A DNA stretch of 64,000 bases from Pseudomonas asplenii (GCF_900105475.1 NZ_LT629777.1:3038001-3102000); one strand, 5' to 3'; numbered from the stretch's first letter, positions 35,984 to 46,096 are shown. Notes: a model not told the origin generated them from the sequence alone. Program-made: numbers and translations.

Positions 35984-38737
35984 TCAGGCGCTGACCCGGG
36001 CTTCGATGGCAAGGCGGGCAATCGCCATGTCCAACTGGTCAAGGGCCTGGTGGGCGTTGGCGTCGTCCTGCTTGAGCAGCGTCTCGCTGCGCTGGCAGGC
36101 CGCGCGCAATTGCGGAACGCCACAGTAACGGGTGGCGCCGTGCAGGCGGTGGACTCGTTCGATCAGGCCATTGTTGTCATGGGCTTCGCGCGCCGAGCGG
36201 ATCGCCTCACGATCGGCGTCGAGCGAGGCCAGCAGCATTGCCAGCATGTCGGCAGCCAGGTCGGCCTTGCCGGCGGCCAGGCGCAGGCCTTCTTCCGGGT
36301 CGAGTACCAGCAGCTCGGTGGTGGTGTTGCTGGTCTCGGCGCCGCGCTCCTGGCTCTGGTTGCGCAGTGCCAGGCCGGTCCATTTCAGTACCACCTGAGC
36401 CAATTGGCGTTCGCTGATGGGTTTGGTCAGGTAGTCGTCCATACCGCTTTGCAGCAGGGCACGCTTTTCGTTGGCCATGGCGTGGGCGGTCAGGGCGACG
36501 ATGGGCAGCGCGGCGCTTTGCCGTTCGTTTTCCCACTGGCGAATCGCTTCGGTGGCCTGGCGGCCATCCATGCCAGGCATCTGCACATCCATCAGTATCA
36601 GGTCGAAATTGGTCTGCTGCACCGCTTCGATCGCCGCGTAGCCGCTGTCCAACGCCATGACATCGGCGCCCATGTCTTCGAGCAGGGTCTGGACCAGCAG
36701 CAGGTTGGCCGGGTTGTCGTCCACGCAGAGTACCCGTGGGGCCCTGCTGCCCAGGGGTTCGCTGGGCTCCTGTCGGACCGGACGCGGGGCGATCAGGTCC
36801 GACAGCGCCCGCCGTAGCTTGCGCGTGCAGGCCGGCTTGGCCTGGAGCTGGTTGTGCGGGTTGGGCACCGAAAGATGGAACAGCGTCTGTTCGGTGGTCG
36901 GGCACAGCACCAACACCCGGCAGCCGAGGTGTTCGAGGTCCCAGATATGCTGGTTCAGGCGCTCCGGCGGCATGTCCTGGGCGGTGACACCGAGTACCGC
37001 CAGGTCGATGGCCTGTTCGGTCTGGTGGGCGCCGGTCACGCCGTTGGCCAGCCCGGGCAGGCTGTTGAACGGAATCACCTCGAGGCCGCAGTCTTCCAGT
37101 TGGTGCTGCAGGGCCTGACGTGCCAGTTCGTGGTTTTCCAGCACGGCGACGCGCCGACCGAGCAGCGGCGCGGCGGGCAAGTCCTCGATGTCATCGCGGG
37201 TCTTGGGCAGGCTCAGGCTGATCCAGAATTCGGAGCCTTCGCCCGGCGTGCTGTCGACGCCGATCTCGCCACCCATCTGCTCGATCAGGCGTTTGGAAAT
37301 CACCAGGCCCAGGCCGGTGCCGCCCGGTTGCCGGGACAACGAGTTGTCGGCCTGGCTGAAGGCCTGGAACAGCGCCCGTACATCCTGGCTCGACAGGCCG
37401 ATACCGGTGTCCTGCACGCTGATGCGCAGTTGCACACTGTCTTCATGCTCTTCCTCGAGCATGGCCCGCGCGACGATGGTGCCTTCGCGGGTGAACTTGA
37501 TCGCGTTGCTCACCAGGTTGGTGAGGATCTGCTTGAGCCGCAACGGATCGCCGATCAGCGACAGCGGGGTGTCGCGATAGACCAGGCTGACCAGTTCCAA
37601 CTGCTTGGCGTGGGCCGCCGGGGCGAGGATGGTCAGGGTGTCCTGCAGCAGGTCACGCAGGTTGAACGGAATGCTGTCGAGCACCAGCTTGCCGGCCTCG
37701 ATCTTCGAGAAGTCGAGGATCTCGTTGATGATGCCCAGCAGGCTGTCGGCGGATTTTTCGATGGTGCCCAGGTAATCCAGCTGGCGCGGGGTCAGTTCGC
37801 TTTTCTGCAGCAGATGGGTGAAACCGAGGATGCCATTGAGCGGCGTGCGGATCTCGTGGTTCATGTTGGCGAGGAATTCGGATTTGATCCGGCTGGCTTC
37901 CAGGGCTTCCTTGCGCGCCAGGTCCAGCTCGATGTTCTGGATCTCGATGGTTTCCAGGTTCTGGCGGACGTCTTCGGTGGCCTGGTCGATACTGTGCTGC
38001 AGCTCTTCCTGGGCATTCTGCAGGGTTTCGGCCATACGGTTGATGCCCGAGGCCAACTGATCCAGTTCCTGGCTGCCGAGCGGCGGCAGGCGGGTTTCCA
38101 GGTTACCGTCCTTGAGCTGGGCCACGGCCTGCTTGATCTTGCTGATCGGGGTGTTGATGGTGCGGCTCATGCGCAGCGCCAGCAGCGCGGTACCGAGCAG
38201 ACCGGTGGCGATCAGCAGCAGGCTGGCGAACAGGCTGCGGTAGCCGCGTAGCAGCATGCCGTTGTGGGACAGTTCCAGTTCGACCCAGCCGAGCAGCCGG
38301 TCGGCCTCGTCAGGGACCGGCTCGCCGGCCATATTGCGGTGCCGACCGAACACCGGCAGCAGGTAGCGTGTCGCGTCGTTGCCGCTGCGTTGCAGCATGT
38401 GGCTGCTGTTGCCGGTGGGCGGCTGGTTGAGCATGCTGGGGCCGGCATGGGCCAGTTGCTCGCGGTTGGCGCCGAGGAACGATACGGCGCGTACGTCGGT
38501 CTGCTCCAGGGCCTGGGTGGCGACGCGTTCCAGTTGATCGCTGTCATTGCGACTCAGCGCCGGGGCCACCAGCGGTGCTAATTGCTCGGCGATCATTTCC
38601 CCACGCTGCAGTAACTGGCTTTGCAGTTCCGATTGCTGCAACCAGGTGAAATACCCGCCCAGCACCAGGGCCATCAGCGTGGTTGGCAGCAGGGTGAGCA
38701 GTAGGACACGGCCTTTGATGCCCAGGTTTTTAAGCAC
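35984..38737 (-). CDS. gacS: GacS, hybrid sensor kinase of the Gac/Rsm pathway (GTG start)
   Basis: A 917-residue tripartite sensor kinase that, with GacA, turns on small RNAs which sequester RsmA/RsmE, controlling secondary metabolism, biofilm and motility. It has two membrane helices (about residues 10-30 and 171-190), HAMP, and HisKA with His294 (NMNHEIRTPLNG). A HATPase follows (GGTGLGLVISKRLIEQ), a receiver with Asp717 (LILMDVQMPGMDG), and an HPt with His863 (VHRLHGATRYCG). These equal the published phosphorelay positions. All phosphorelay residues are intact, so no phase-variant gac mutation is visible. The start is GTG at 38737. Confidence 0.95.
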   Translation of the reverse strand: MLKNLGIKGRVLLLTLLPTTLMALVLGGYFTWLQQSELQSQLLQRGEMIAEQLAPLVAPALSRNDSDQLERVATQALEQTDVRAVSFLGANREQLAHAGPSMLNQPPTGNSSHMLQRSGNDATRYLLPVFGRHRNMAGEPVPDEADRLLGWVELELSHNGMLLRGYRSLFASLLLIATGLLGTALLALRMSRTINTPISKIKQAVAQLKDGNLETRLPPLGSQELDQLASGINRMAETLQNAQEELQHSIDQATEDVRQNLETIEIQNIELDLARKEALEASRIKSEFLANMNHEIRTPLNGILGFTHLLQKSELTPRQLDYLGTIEKSADSLLGIINEILDFSKIEAGKLVLDSIPFNLRDLLQDTLTILAPAAHAKQLELVSLVYRDTPLSLIGDPLRLKQILTNLVSNAIKFTREGTIVARAMLEEEHEDSVQLRISVQDTGIGLSSQDVRALFQAFSQADNSLSRQPGGTGLGLVISKRLIEQMGGEIGVDSTPGEGSEFWISLSLPKTRDDIEDLPAAPLLGRRVAVLENHELARQALQHQLEDCGLEVIPFNSLPGLANGVTGAHQTEQAIDLAVLGVTAQDMPPERLNQHIWDLEHLGCRVLVLCPTTEQTLFHLSVPNPHNQLQAKPACTRKLRRALSDLIAPRPVRQEPSEPLGSRAPRVLCVDDNPANLLLVQTLLEDMGADVMALDSGYAAIEAVQQTNFDLILMDVQMPGMDGRQATEAIRQWENERQSAALPIVALTAHAMANEKRALLQSGMDDYLTKPISERQLAQVVLKWTGLALRNQSQERGAETSNTTTELLVLDPEEGLRLAAGKADLAADMLAMLLASLDADREAIRSAREAHDNNGLIERVHRLHGATRYCGVPQLRAACQRSETLLKQDDANAHQALDQLDMAIARLAIEARVSA

Positions 38738-38914
38738 GCATACTCTCCATCAGATACGGCGTTTGGCAGACACGGCGATCTTCTATTCCTGGCGTGCGCT
38801 TCCTGCGCTCGCTCCACCTGCGCAGTTTAGCCATATGAGGTGGGGGAAATCTCGCAAAGTTGGTGGCGTTGCCAGCGACCCGGACAGGTCCCGGGCAATC
38901 GGGCTCTGTCGGTC

Positions 38915-38937
38915 GCTTATAGCGATAAGCCATAAGC
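38915..38937. promoter_or_regulatory. Candidate operator upstream of cysM (ATAAGC repeats)
   Basis: GCTTAT-AGCG-ATAAGC is a perfect 6-bp inverted repeat, followed two bases later by a third ATAAGC. It lies about 80-100 bases before cysM in a 279-base gap between divergent gacS and cysM. A LysR-type site such as for CysB would fit the gene, but the regulator is inferred only from context. Confidence 0.35.
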
Positions 38938-39016
38938 ACCGCACTTTGCGTGATATGGGCCGCAGACGTTTGCCGGTATGATAGGCGCCCCCCGCAGTCT
39001 GGATTGTGAATACGCC

Positions 39017-39919
39017 ATGACCTTGCAGTACCCCACGATCGCCGATTGCATCGGCAACACGCCTCTGGTTCGCCTGCAACGCTTGCCTGGAGCGACCAGC
39101 AACACCCTGCTGCTCAAGCTTGAAGGGAACAACCCTGCGGGCTCTGTGAAGGACCGCCCGGCACTGTCGATGATCACCCGCGCCGAATTGCGTGGGCAGA
39201 TCCAGGCCGGCGACACGCTGATCGAAGCGACCTCGGGCAACACCGGGATCGCCCTGGCCATGGCTGCGGCGATCAAGGGTTACAAGATGGTCCTGATCAT
39301 GCCCGACAACTCCACTGCCGAGCGCAAGGCGGCGATGACCGCCTATGGTGCCGAACTGATTCTGGTCAGCCGCGAGGAGGGCATGGAGGGGGCTCGTGAC
39401 CTGGCCGAGCGGATGCAGGCCGAAGGCCGCGGCAAGGTCCTCGACCAGTTTGCCAACGGCGACAACCCCGAGGCGCATTACACCAGTACCGGTCCGGAAA
39501 TCTGGCGACAGACCCAGGGCACCGTTACCCATTTCGTCAGTTCCATGGGCACCACCGGGACCATCATGGGCGTATCACGCTATCTGAAGGAGCAGAATCC
39601 CGATGTGCAGATCGTTGGTCTGCAACCGATGGAAGGCGCGACCATCCCGGGTATCCGCCGCTGGCCCCATGAATACCTGCCAAGGATTTTCCAGTCCGAG
39701 CGGGTCGACCGCATCGTCGACATGGGCCAGGAGGAGGCGGAAGACGTGATGCGCCGCCTGGCTCGTGAGGAAGGCGTTTTCTGTGGTGTGTCCTCCGGTG
39801 GCGCGGTGGCAGCGATGTTGCGCCTGTCGCGTGAGGTCGAGAATGCGGTAATGGTCGCGATCATCTGTGATCGTGGCGACCGCTACCTGTCGACCGGCAT
39901 CTACGACTCTCCCAACTGA
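39017..39919 (+). CDS. cysM: CysM, O-acetylserine sulfhydrylase B (cysteine synthase)
   Basis: A 300-residue PLP enzyme making cysteine from O-acetylserine and sulfide or thiosulfate. It has the PLP lysine in [14 protein letters not shown], the phosphate/asparagine loop [16 protein letters not shown], and [39 protein letters not shown] is a CysM-type (not CysK) feature, here cited by its core [12 protein letters not shown] use the ATG at 39017; the longer frame extends into the upstream operator region. Its stop overlaps the rlmD start (ATGA-type), coupling the two. Confidence 0.93.
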   Translation: MTLQYPTIADCIGNTPLVRLQRLPGATSNTLLLKLEGNNPAGSVKDRPALSMITRAELRGQIQAGDTLIEATSGNTGIALAMAAAIKGYKMVLIMPDNSTAERKAAMTAYGAELILVSREEGMEGARDLAERMQAEGRGKVLDQFANGDNPEAHYTSTGPEIWRQTQGTVTHFVSSMGTTGTIMGVSRYLKEQNPDVQIVGLQPMEGATIPGIRRWPHEYLPRIFQSERVDRIVDMGQEEAEDVMRRLAREEGVFCGVSSGGAVAAMLRLSREVENAVMVAIICDRGDRYLSTGIYDSPN

Positions 39920-41289
39920 TGGCCAGACAGCATAAAGGCCTGCGCTTTCAGCCCAGTGGCGGCAGCCGGGCACCACAAGTGCCGGTGGGCAAGAAGCAGC
40001 GTCTGACCATCGAGCGCCTGTCCAACGACGGTCGCGGGATCGCCTTCAGCGAAGGTCGTACCTGGTTCGTCGCTGGCGCCCTGGCCGGTGAGGAAGTCGA
40101 TGCGCGCGTACTGGGTGCCCATGGCAAGGTGGTCGAGGCCCGTAGCGAACGGGTGCTGCTCGCCAGCGACCTGCGCCGCCCGGCGCCTTGTGCCCATGCC
40201 GGGCGCTGCGGGGGTTGCAGCATCCAGCATATGCCTCACACCGATCAACTCGCGTTGAAGCAGCGCATGCTCGCCGAGCAATTGTCGCGGGTTGGTGGTG
40301 TCGAGCCCGAAGAGTGGGCGGCGCCCCTGACCGGTCCCGAGTTTGGCTATCGTCGACGGGCTCGGGTGGCGGTGCGTTGGGACGCCAAGGCAAAGACGCT
40401 GGAGGTCGGCTTTCGTGCGGCGGCCAGTCAGGACATCGTCGGCATCGATGACTGCCCGGTGCTGGTCCCGTCCCTGCAACCGATCATGAACGGTTTGCCG
40501 GCGATGCTCCGGCGTCTGGGCAAACCCCAGTCGCTGGGGCATGTCGAGTTGTTCAGCGGCTCGGCCGTGGCCGTCTTGCTGCGTCATATGGCCCCGTTGT
40601 CGGCAGATGACCTGCAGATCCTGCGCAGCTTCTGCGAGCAGCATGGCGCGCAGCTCTGGCTCCAGGGTGAAGACGGTCCACAGCCGGTGGATGCCACGCA
40701 GTCGCTGGGCTATCAGCTGGAACAGTGGAACCTTGAACTGGCCTATCGGCCAGGTGACTTCGTCCAAGTCAATGCCGGGGTCAACGAGGCGATGGTGGCC
40801 CAGGCCCTGGATTGGCTCCAGCCTGCCGCCGATGAGCGGGTGCTTGATCTGTTTTGCGGCCTGGGCAATTTCGCCTTGCCACTGGCTCGCCAGGTACGCG
40901 AGGTGGTCGCGGTGGAAGGCGTGCAGACCATGGTCGAGCGGGCTGCCGCGAATGCCGCCGAGAACAATCTGCATAACGCGAGCTTTTTTCAGGCCGATTT
41001 ATCCCAGCCACTGAACGATGCCGGTTGGGCCAAAGCAGGCTTTTCTGCTGTACTCTTGGACCCACCACGTGATGGTGCTTTCGATATGGTCGGCAAGCTG
41101 GCCGGATTGGGTGCCAGGCGTCTGGTGTACGTGTCATGCAACCCCGCGACTCTGGCGCGTGACACGGTCGAATTGATCAAGCAGGGCTACCGGTTAAAAC
41201 GTGCCGGGATCCTCGATATGTTTCCGCAAACCGCGCATGTCGAGGCCATGGCGTTATTTGAAGCGAGCCAGGATGCTCGTCTAGTCTGA
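39919..41289 (+). CDS. rlmD: RlmD, 23S rRNA (uracil-1939-C5)-methyltransferase
   Basis: A 456-residue SAM-dependent methyltransferase (formerly RumA) acting on U1939 of 23S rRNA. It has an N-terminal TRAM domain ([20 protein letters not shown]) and the iron-sulfur cysteines [15 protein letters not shown] plus IDDCPVL. The SAM-binding motif is [15 protein letters not shown], with [11 protein letters not shown] and the catalytic Cys in [13 protein letters not shown]. It overlaps cysM by one base. relA follows after about 100 bases, the conserved Pseudomonas order. Confidence 0.94.
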   Translation: MARQHKGLRFQPSGGSRAPQVPVGKKQRLTIERLSNDGRGIAFSEGRTWFVAGALAGEEVDARVLGAHGKVVEARSERVLLASDLRRPAPCAHAGRCGGCSIQHMPHTDQLALKQRMLAEQLSRVGGVEPEEWAAPLTGPEFGYRRRARVAVRWDAKAKTLEVGFRAAASQDIVGIDDCPVLVPSLQPIMNGLPAMLRRLGKPQSLGHVELFSGSAVAVLLRHMAPLSADDLQILRSFCEQHGAQLWLQGEDGPQPVDATQSLGYQLEQWNLELAYRPGDFVQVNAGVNEAMVAQALDWLQPAADERVLDLFCGLGNFALPLARQVREVVAVEGVQTMVERAAANAAENNLHNASFFQADLSQPLNDAGWAKAGFSAVLLDPPRDGAFDMVGKLAGLGARRLVYVSCNPATLARDTVELIKQGYRLKRAGILDMFPQTAHVEAMALFEASQDARLV

Positions 41290-41391
41290 CTGGCCGCCCC
41301 GTATTCCGACCAGCCTTGCCGGAGTGCAGGGGACGATAGACGGCCAGCGATTCTGACGCATTGAATCTGCGTCGTAGGGAAGGTAAGCAAG

Positions 41392-43632
41392 ATGGTACAG
41401 GTGAGAGCGCACCAGCCGATCAACACCGACGGCAGTATCAATCTCGAGGCATGGCTCGACCACACGGTGAGCGTCGATCCGGCGCTGGACCGTGAAGCAT
41501 TGAAGCAAGCCTGCGAATACGCACTGCTGGCCGAACAACAGACCCTGCCGACCCGTGACACGTGGCCGGAAGGGGGAAGTTTCAGTACCGGGCTCGAGAT
41601 CGCCGATATCCTCGCCGACCTCAAGCTCGACCAGGATTCCCTGGTCGCCGCCGTGTTGTACCGTGGCGTGCGCCAGGGGCAGGTCCAACTGCAGGCGGTC
41701 AGCCAGAAATTCGGCCCGGTGGTGGCCAAGCTGATCGACGGCGTGCAGCGCATGGCGGCGATCAGTGCCAGTCTCAGCCCGCGCCAGTCCCAGGTGATGG
41801 GGTCGCAGGTGCAGGTGGAAAACCTGCGCAAGATGCTCGTGGCGATGGTCGACGATGTACGTGTCGCGTTGATCAAGCTGGCCGAGCGTACCTGCGCGAT
41901 CCGTGCGGTGAAGAACGCCGACGAGGAGAAGCGCAACCGCGTGGCTCGCGAGGTGTTCGACATTTACGCGCCGCTGGCCCATCGCCTTGGCATCGGTCAC
42001 ATCAAGTGGGAGCTGGAGGACCTGTCCTTCCGCTACCTGGAGCCCGATCAGTACAAGCAGATCGCCAAGCTGTTGCATGAGCGGCGGCTGGATCGCGAGC
42101 GTTTCATCAGCGAAGTGATGTGCCAGCTGGAGAACGAACTGCTGGCCACCGGGGTCAAGGCCGATATCAGCGGCCGGGCCAAGCACATCTACTCGATCTG
42201 GCGCAAAATGCAGCGCAAGGGCCTGGAATTCAGCCAGATCTACGACGTGCGTGCCGTGCGTGTGCTGGTGCCGGAAATGCGCGACTGCTACACCGCGCTG
42301 GGGATCGTCCACACCCTGTGGCGGCATATTCCCAAGGAGTTCGACGACTACATCGCCAACCCCAAGGAAAACGGCTACCGCTCGTTGCACACCGCGGTGA
42401 TCGGGCCGGAAGGCAAGGTGCTGGAAGTACAGATCCGCACCCACGCCATGCACGAGGAGGCTGAACTCGGGGTCTGTGCGCACTGGAAATACAAGGGCAC
42501 CGACGTCAAGTCCGGTTCCAATCACTACGAAGAGAAAATCTCCTGGTTGCGCCAAGTGCTCGAATGGCACGAGGAACTGGGGGATATCGGTGGCCTGGCG
42601 GATCAACTGCGGGTCGATATCGAGCCGGACCGGGTCTACGTGTTCACGCCGGACGGGCATGCGATCGATCTGCCCAAGGGCGCCACGCCGCTCGATTTCG
42701 CCTATCGGGTACACACCGAGATCGGTCACAACTGCCGTGGTGCGAAGATCAACGGGCGTATCGTGCCGCTCAATTACAGCCTGCAGACTGGCGAGCAGGT
42801 GGAGATCATCACCAGCAAGCACGGTACGCCGAGCCGTGACTGGCTGAACTCGAACCTGGGCTACGTGACCACCTCGCGGGCGCGGGCGAAGATCGTCCAC
42901 TGGTTCAAGCTGCAGGCCCGTGACCAGAACGTCGCGGCCGGCAGGACCCTGCTCGAGCGCGAGTTGACGCGTCTGGACCTGCCGCAGGTGGACTTCGACA
43001 AGCTGGCCGACAAGGCCAACATGAAGACCTCCGAGGACATGTTTGCGGCCCTCGGTGCCGGCGACCTGCGCCTGGCACAACTGGTCAACACCGCACAGCA
43101 ACTGGTCGAGCCCGAGCGTGGCAACGAGCAGTTGGAGCTGATTCCGCGCAAGTCCGCCGGCTACAAGCCAGGCAAGCGTGGGGACATCCAGATCCAGGGC
43201 GTCGGCAACCTGATGACCCAGATGGCCGGCTGCTGCCAGCCGCTGCCTGGGGACGCCATCGTCGGTTACATCACCCAGGGCCGTGGAGTGAGTATTCACC
43301 GTCAGGACTGTGCCTCGGTGCTGCAACTGAGTGGACGCGAGCCGGAGCGGATCATCCAGGTCAGTTGGGGCCCGGTGCCGGTCTCGACCTACCCGGTGGA
43401 TATCATTATCCGCGCCTACGACCGTTCCGGCCTGCTGCGTGACGTGTCCCAGGTACTGCTCAACGAGCGGATCAACGTGCTGGCGGTCAATACCCGCTCG
43501 AACAAGGAGGACAACACCGCGTTGATGTCCCTGACCATCGAGATCCCGGGACTGGACGCGCTGGGGCGGTTGCTGGGACGGATTTCCCAGTTACCGAACA
43601 TCATCGAAACCCGCCGCAACCGAACGACCTGA
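41392..43632 (+). CDS. relA: RelA, GTP pyrophosphokinase ((p)ppGpp synthetase I)
   Basis: A 746-residue ribosome-associated alarmone synthetase that responds to uncharged tRNA. It has an inactive HD-type N-domain (ILADLKLDQDSLVAAVLYRG, lacking the HD pair of SpoT). The synthetase domain contains YDVRAVRVLVPEMRDCYTAL and KENGYRSLHTAVIGPEGK. The TGS domain has FTPDGHAIDLPKGATPLDFA. A zinc-finger region (AGCCQPLPGDAIVGYI) and a C-terminal ACT domain (RSGLLRDVSQVLLNERINVL) complete it. Domain order and length are normal for RelA. Confidence 0.95.
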   Translation: MVQVRAHQPINTDGSINLEAWLDHTVSVDPALDREALKQACEYALLAEQQTLPTRDTWPEGGSFSTGLEIADILADLKLDQDSLVAAVLYRGVRQGQVQLQAVSQKFGPVVAKLIDGVQRMAAISASLSPRQSQVMGSQVQVENLRKMLVAMVDDVRVALIKLAERTCAIRAVKNADEEKRNRVAREVFDIYAPLAHRLGIGHIKWELEDLSFRYLEPDQYKQIAKLLHERRLDRERFISEVMCQLENELLATGVKADISGRAKHIYSIWRKMQRKGLEFSQIYDVRAVRVLVPEMRDCYTALGIVHTLWRHIPKEFDDYIANPKENGYRSLHTAVIGPEGKVLEVQIRTHAMHEEAELGVCAHWKYKGTDVKSGSNHYEEKISWLRQVLEWHEELGDIGGLADQLRVDIEPDRVYVFTPDGHAIDLPKGATPLDFAYRVHTEIGHNCRGAKINGRIVPLNYSLQTGEQVEIITSKHGTPSRDWLNSNLGYVTTSRARAKIVHWFKLQARDQNVAAGRTLLERELTRLDLPQVDFDKLADKANMKTSEDMFAALGAGDLRLAQLVNTAQQLVEPERGNEQLELIPRKSAGYKPGKRGDIQIQGVGNLMTQMAGCCQPLPGDAIVGYITQGRGVSIHRQDCASVLQLSGREPERIIQVSWGPVPVSTYPVDIIIRAYDRSGLLRDVSQVLLNERINVLAVNTRSNKEDNTALMSLTIEIPGLDALGRLLGRISQLPNIIETRRNRTT

Positions 43633-43664
43633 TTGGCAGATGGCCTGTATGTGAAACAGGACCC

Positions 43665-43738
43665 TTGCAGGAGCGGGCTTGCCCGTGAAGAGGTCCGTGA
43701 AGTCGCTAAAGGCTTCGCGGGCCAGCCCGCTCCTGCAA
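43665..43738. repeat. REPIN: paired inverted REP elements between relA and mazG
   Basis: TTGCAGGAGCGGGCT (43665-43679) and its perfect complement (43724-43738) flank about 44 bases containing CCCGTGAAG and CTTCGCGGG. This is the standard two-REP mobile doublet (REPIN) of the P. fluorescens group, moved in trans by RAYT transposases. It probably forms a large hairpin in the relA-mazG spacer. Confidence 0.85.
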
Positions 43739-43772
43739 CTCACTGTCTCGTCCAACAACCCGAGAACCCTCG

Positions 43773-44606
43773 ATGTACAGCCTTCAAGACCTGTTGCACC
43801 TGATGGCCCGGTTGCGCGATCCGCAATATGGTTGCCCCTGGGACATCAAGCAAAGCTACGCCACCATCGTGCCTCACACCCTTGAGGAGGCCTACGAGGT
43901 CGCCGACGCCATCGAGCGCGAGGACTTCGAGCACCTGCAGGGTGAATTGGGCGACCTGCTGTTCCAGGTGGTCTATTACAGCCAACTGGCCCGGGAAGAG
44001 GGGCGCTTCGAGTTCGATGGCGTGGTTGATGGCATCACCCGCAAGCTGATTCGGCGCCACCCGCATGTTTTCCCTACCGGCGATCTCTATGCGTCGATGG
44101 ATCAGCCACGCCTGAGTGAAGAGCAGGTCAAGCAGCGCTGGGAAGAGATCAAGGCCGAGGAGCGCGCCGAGAATCACCGCGCGCCTGAGCAGCTATCGCT
44201 GCTCGATGACGTGCCTGCCGCGTTGCCGGCGCTGTCCCGTGCGGCAAAACTGCAGAAGCGCGCAGCCCAGGTCGGTTTCGACTGGCCGGCGGCGTTACCG
44301 GTGGTGGACAAGATCCGCGAAGAGCTCGACGAAGTGCTTGAAGCCATGGCGGACAACGACCCGGCGGCCATGGCCGACGAGATCGGCGACCTGCTGTTCA
44401 GCGTGGTCAACCTGGCTCGCCATCTCAAGATCGACCCGGAAAATGCCCTGCGGGGCGCCAATGGTAAATTCGACCGGCGCTTCCGATTTGTCGAACAGGC
44501 ATTGCGCAATACCCACCGTCCCATGGAAGATTGCACCCTTGAAGAATTGGACGCCTTGTGGGGCGAAGCCAAGCGCCAGGAACAGAATGCACCCAGCTGC
44601 GGCTGA
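43773..44606 (+). CDS. mazG: MazG nucleoside triphosphate pyrophosphohydrolase
   Basis: A 277-residue all-alpha NTP pyrophosphatase that hydrolyses (d)NTPs to monophosphates and modulates ppGpp-related stress. It has two tandem MazG domains: an N-terminal one with CPWDIKQSYATIVPHTLEEA (family hallmark CPWD) and EGELGDLLFQVVYYSQLA-like GELGDLLFQVVYYSQLA, and a C-terminal one with ADEIGDLLFSVVNLARHLKI. Conserved acidic metal ligands are present in both. It follows relA, separated by the REPIN. Confidence 0.94.
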   Translation: MYSLQDLLHLMARLRDPQYGCPWDIKQSYATIVPHTLEEAYEVADAIEREDFEHLQGELGDLLFQVVYYSQLAREEGRFEFDGVVDGITRKLIRRHPHVFPTGDLYASMDQPRLSEEQVKQRWEEIKAEERAENHRAPEQLSLLDDVPAALPALSRAAKLQKRAAQVGFDWPAALPVVDKIREELDEVLEAMADNDPAAMADEIGDLLFSVVNLARHLKIDPENALRGANGKFDRRFRFVEQALRNTHRPMEDCTLEELDALWGEAKRQEQNAPSCG

Positions 44607-44632
44607 GTCGTTGACCCAAGTGAGTAAGCATC

Positions 44633-45178
44633 ATGAGCCTTTCCCTTCGCGACCAGTTGCTCAAGGCAGGTCTGGTCAATCAAAAGCAGGCCAAGCAGGT
44701 CAGCAAGGATAAACAGAAACACCAGCGGCTGGTCCACAAGGGCCAGGCCGAGGTTGACGACACCCAGGTGCGCCTGGCCCAGGAAGCGCAGGCCGAGAAG
44801 GTCAAGCGCGACCAGGAACTGAACCGTCAGCAGCAGGAAAAGGCCGAAGCCAAGGCTCGAACAGCCCAGGTCAAGCAACTGATCGAGAGTTCGCGCCTGC
44901 CCAAGCTGACCACCGAGGACTATTACAACTTCGTCGACGACAAGAAGGTCAAGCGCCTGTCGGTGAACAACCTGATGCGCAACAAGCTCAGCAATGGCTC
45001 GTTGGCGATCGTTCATCACGGTGGTGGGTACGAGGTGATCCCACGCGAGGCGGCGCTGAAAATCCAGGAGCGTGCCCCGGAGCGCATCGTCCAGCTCAAT
45101 GTCCTGAGCGAGACCCAAGTGCCGGATGAGGACGATCCGTACGCGGCCTACCAGATCCCTGACGATCTGATGTGGTAA
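44633..45178 (+). CDS. DUF2058 family protein (YaiL-like)
   Basis: A 181-residue highly charged protein starting MSLSLRDQLLKAGLVNQKQA and followed by a long Lys/Gln/Glu-rich helix (about residues 20-85). A compact C-terminal domain (LTTEDYYNFVDDKKVKRLSV ... ALKIQERAPERIV) completes it. This is the DUF2058/YaiL family, of unknown function, possibly nucleic-acid or ribosome associated judging from the basic coiled coil (inference). It lies 26 bases after mazG and ends at a terminator. Confidence 0.85.
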   Translation: MSLSLRDQLLKAGLVNQKQAKQVSKDKQKHQRLVHKGQAEVDDTQVRLAQEAQAEKVKRDQELNRQQQEKAEAKARTAQVKQLIESSRLPKLTTEDYYNFVDDKKVKRLSVNNLMRNKLSNGSLAIVHHGGGYEVIPREAALKIQERAPERIVQLNVLSETQVPDEDDPYAAYQIPDDLMW

Positions 45179-45199
45179 CTCTGGTCTGGTGATAACAAC

Positions 45200-45230
45200 A
45201 AACCCCGCTCGAAAGGCGGGGTTTGTGTTT
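45200..45230 (+). terminator. Terminator after the DUF2058 gene
   Basis: AAACCCCGC (45200-45208) and GCGGGGTTT (45216-45224) form a 9-bp stem followed by GTGTTTTT. It separates the relA-mazG side from the convergent small gene downstream. Confidence 0.85.
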
Positions 45231-45278
45231 TTGGCGGCACCGGCTGCGTGGGCCGGCGCCAGCGTTTGAACGAGGGCT

Positions 45279-45467
45279 TCAGGAGTGTTGTGGCTGGCGC
45301 TTCATTTCGAGGTTTTCCAGTTCGCTCTTGTATTGTTGAGCGTCGGCCTCGTTGTGAAACATGCCTACCAGCAGGTCCTGTTGATGGACATCCCAGATCC
45401 GGATGCCGGCGGCCAGGCCTTCATGGGACATGTGTGCATCATCGCGTTCGGTCACTTTTACAGTCAT
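45279..45467 (-). CDS. Small hypothetical protein (62 residues)
   Basis: A short acidic protein, MTVKVTERDDAHMSHEGLAA followed by GIRIWDVHQQDLLVGMFHNEADAQQY, that I do not recognise by name; it looks folded rather than random. I start at the ATG 45467, which has GGAG about 10 bases upstream. A longer frame to 45530 uses rare codons (ATA, AGA) and a poorly placed ribosome site. It converges with the DUF2058 gene. Confidence 0.6.
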   Translation of the reverse strand: MTVKVTERDDAHMSHEGLAAGIRIWDVHQQDLLVGMFHNEADAQQYKSELENLEMKRQPQHS

Positions 45468-46096
45468 CTGCAAGCTCCAGTCTCTGTTGAACTGCGGCAA
45501 CGCGTCGCAGGCCTCTGTTATATGACTCATTAGCTTCCTACGTAAATTGTTGGGAAATGAAATTAACCTTTACAGAATCTGCATTAATCTGCCGAGGCCC
45601 GGATTTACTGGCTTTTACGTTTCAAGTCAGTGGTTTCCTGACAAAAGTTTCATGTTCTGTCAGCGGGAGACGCGGGCTAGAGCAGCGAAATCGCATTCGA
45701 TGACGGAGATTCATCAGGTAAAGGCAAACCGTCCCGGCGGTTATTTGAGCTTCCATTTTTACAACTTTTTGTGCTAAATACCTGCGCCCCAGGAATATTG
45801 GGGTGCCCTGAAGTTTCGCGACATTTCCGGCCAGGCGGCCGGATCGATGGAGAAAAACCGTTCGGCATGGAAGCCACAGTCAACGCCTGCATTCACCCGG
45901 CAGCATCGAGCTGCCACCTGCACCGTTCATAGCTATCGCTCGGCGAGACGACAGTTGCTGTCTGTGTCGTGAGCGGGGCCTGTGTTTTCCATGTCTTTCG
46001 ATGTTCTGCCGTCGGCTTGGGCCATACCGGGGTCGATTTTCCCGGGGCGTCGGAAAGAGCGTGGACAGGGAATCCAACCCACACAGGAGTAGAAGC
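45468..46096. other. Long gene-poor region upstream of a secreted protein
   Basis: About 630 bases without a convincing gene. The left half is markedly AT-richer than its surroundings, suggesting promoter DNA. The last 60 bases before the next start contain four GGA motifs (about 46051, 46064, 46069 and 46086), the last being its ribosome site, reminiscent of RsmA/RsmE target leaders. A possible short ORF at 45547-45777 has no ribosome site or protein-like composition. Confidence 0.4.

Noticed and set aside
35984..38737. Phase-variant or broken gacS
   Set aside because: The frame is intact over 917 codons and His294, Asp717 and His863 are all present.
41281..43326. A 681-residue frame antisense to relA
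   Set aside because: His/Asp/Gln/Val-rich shadow of relA without motifs.
45547..45777. A 76-residue ORF upstream of the secreted protein
   Set aside because: AT-rich, rare codons, no ribosome site and no hydrophobic or domain pattern; treated as leader or promoter DNA.
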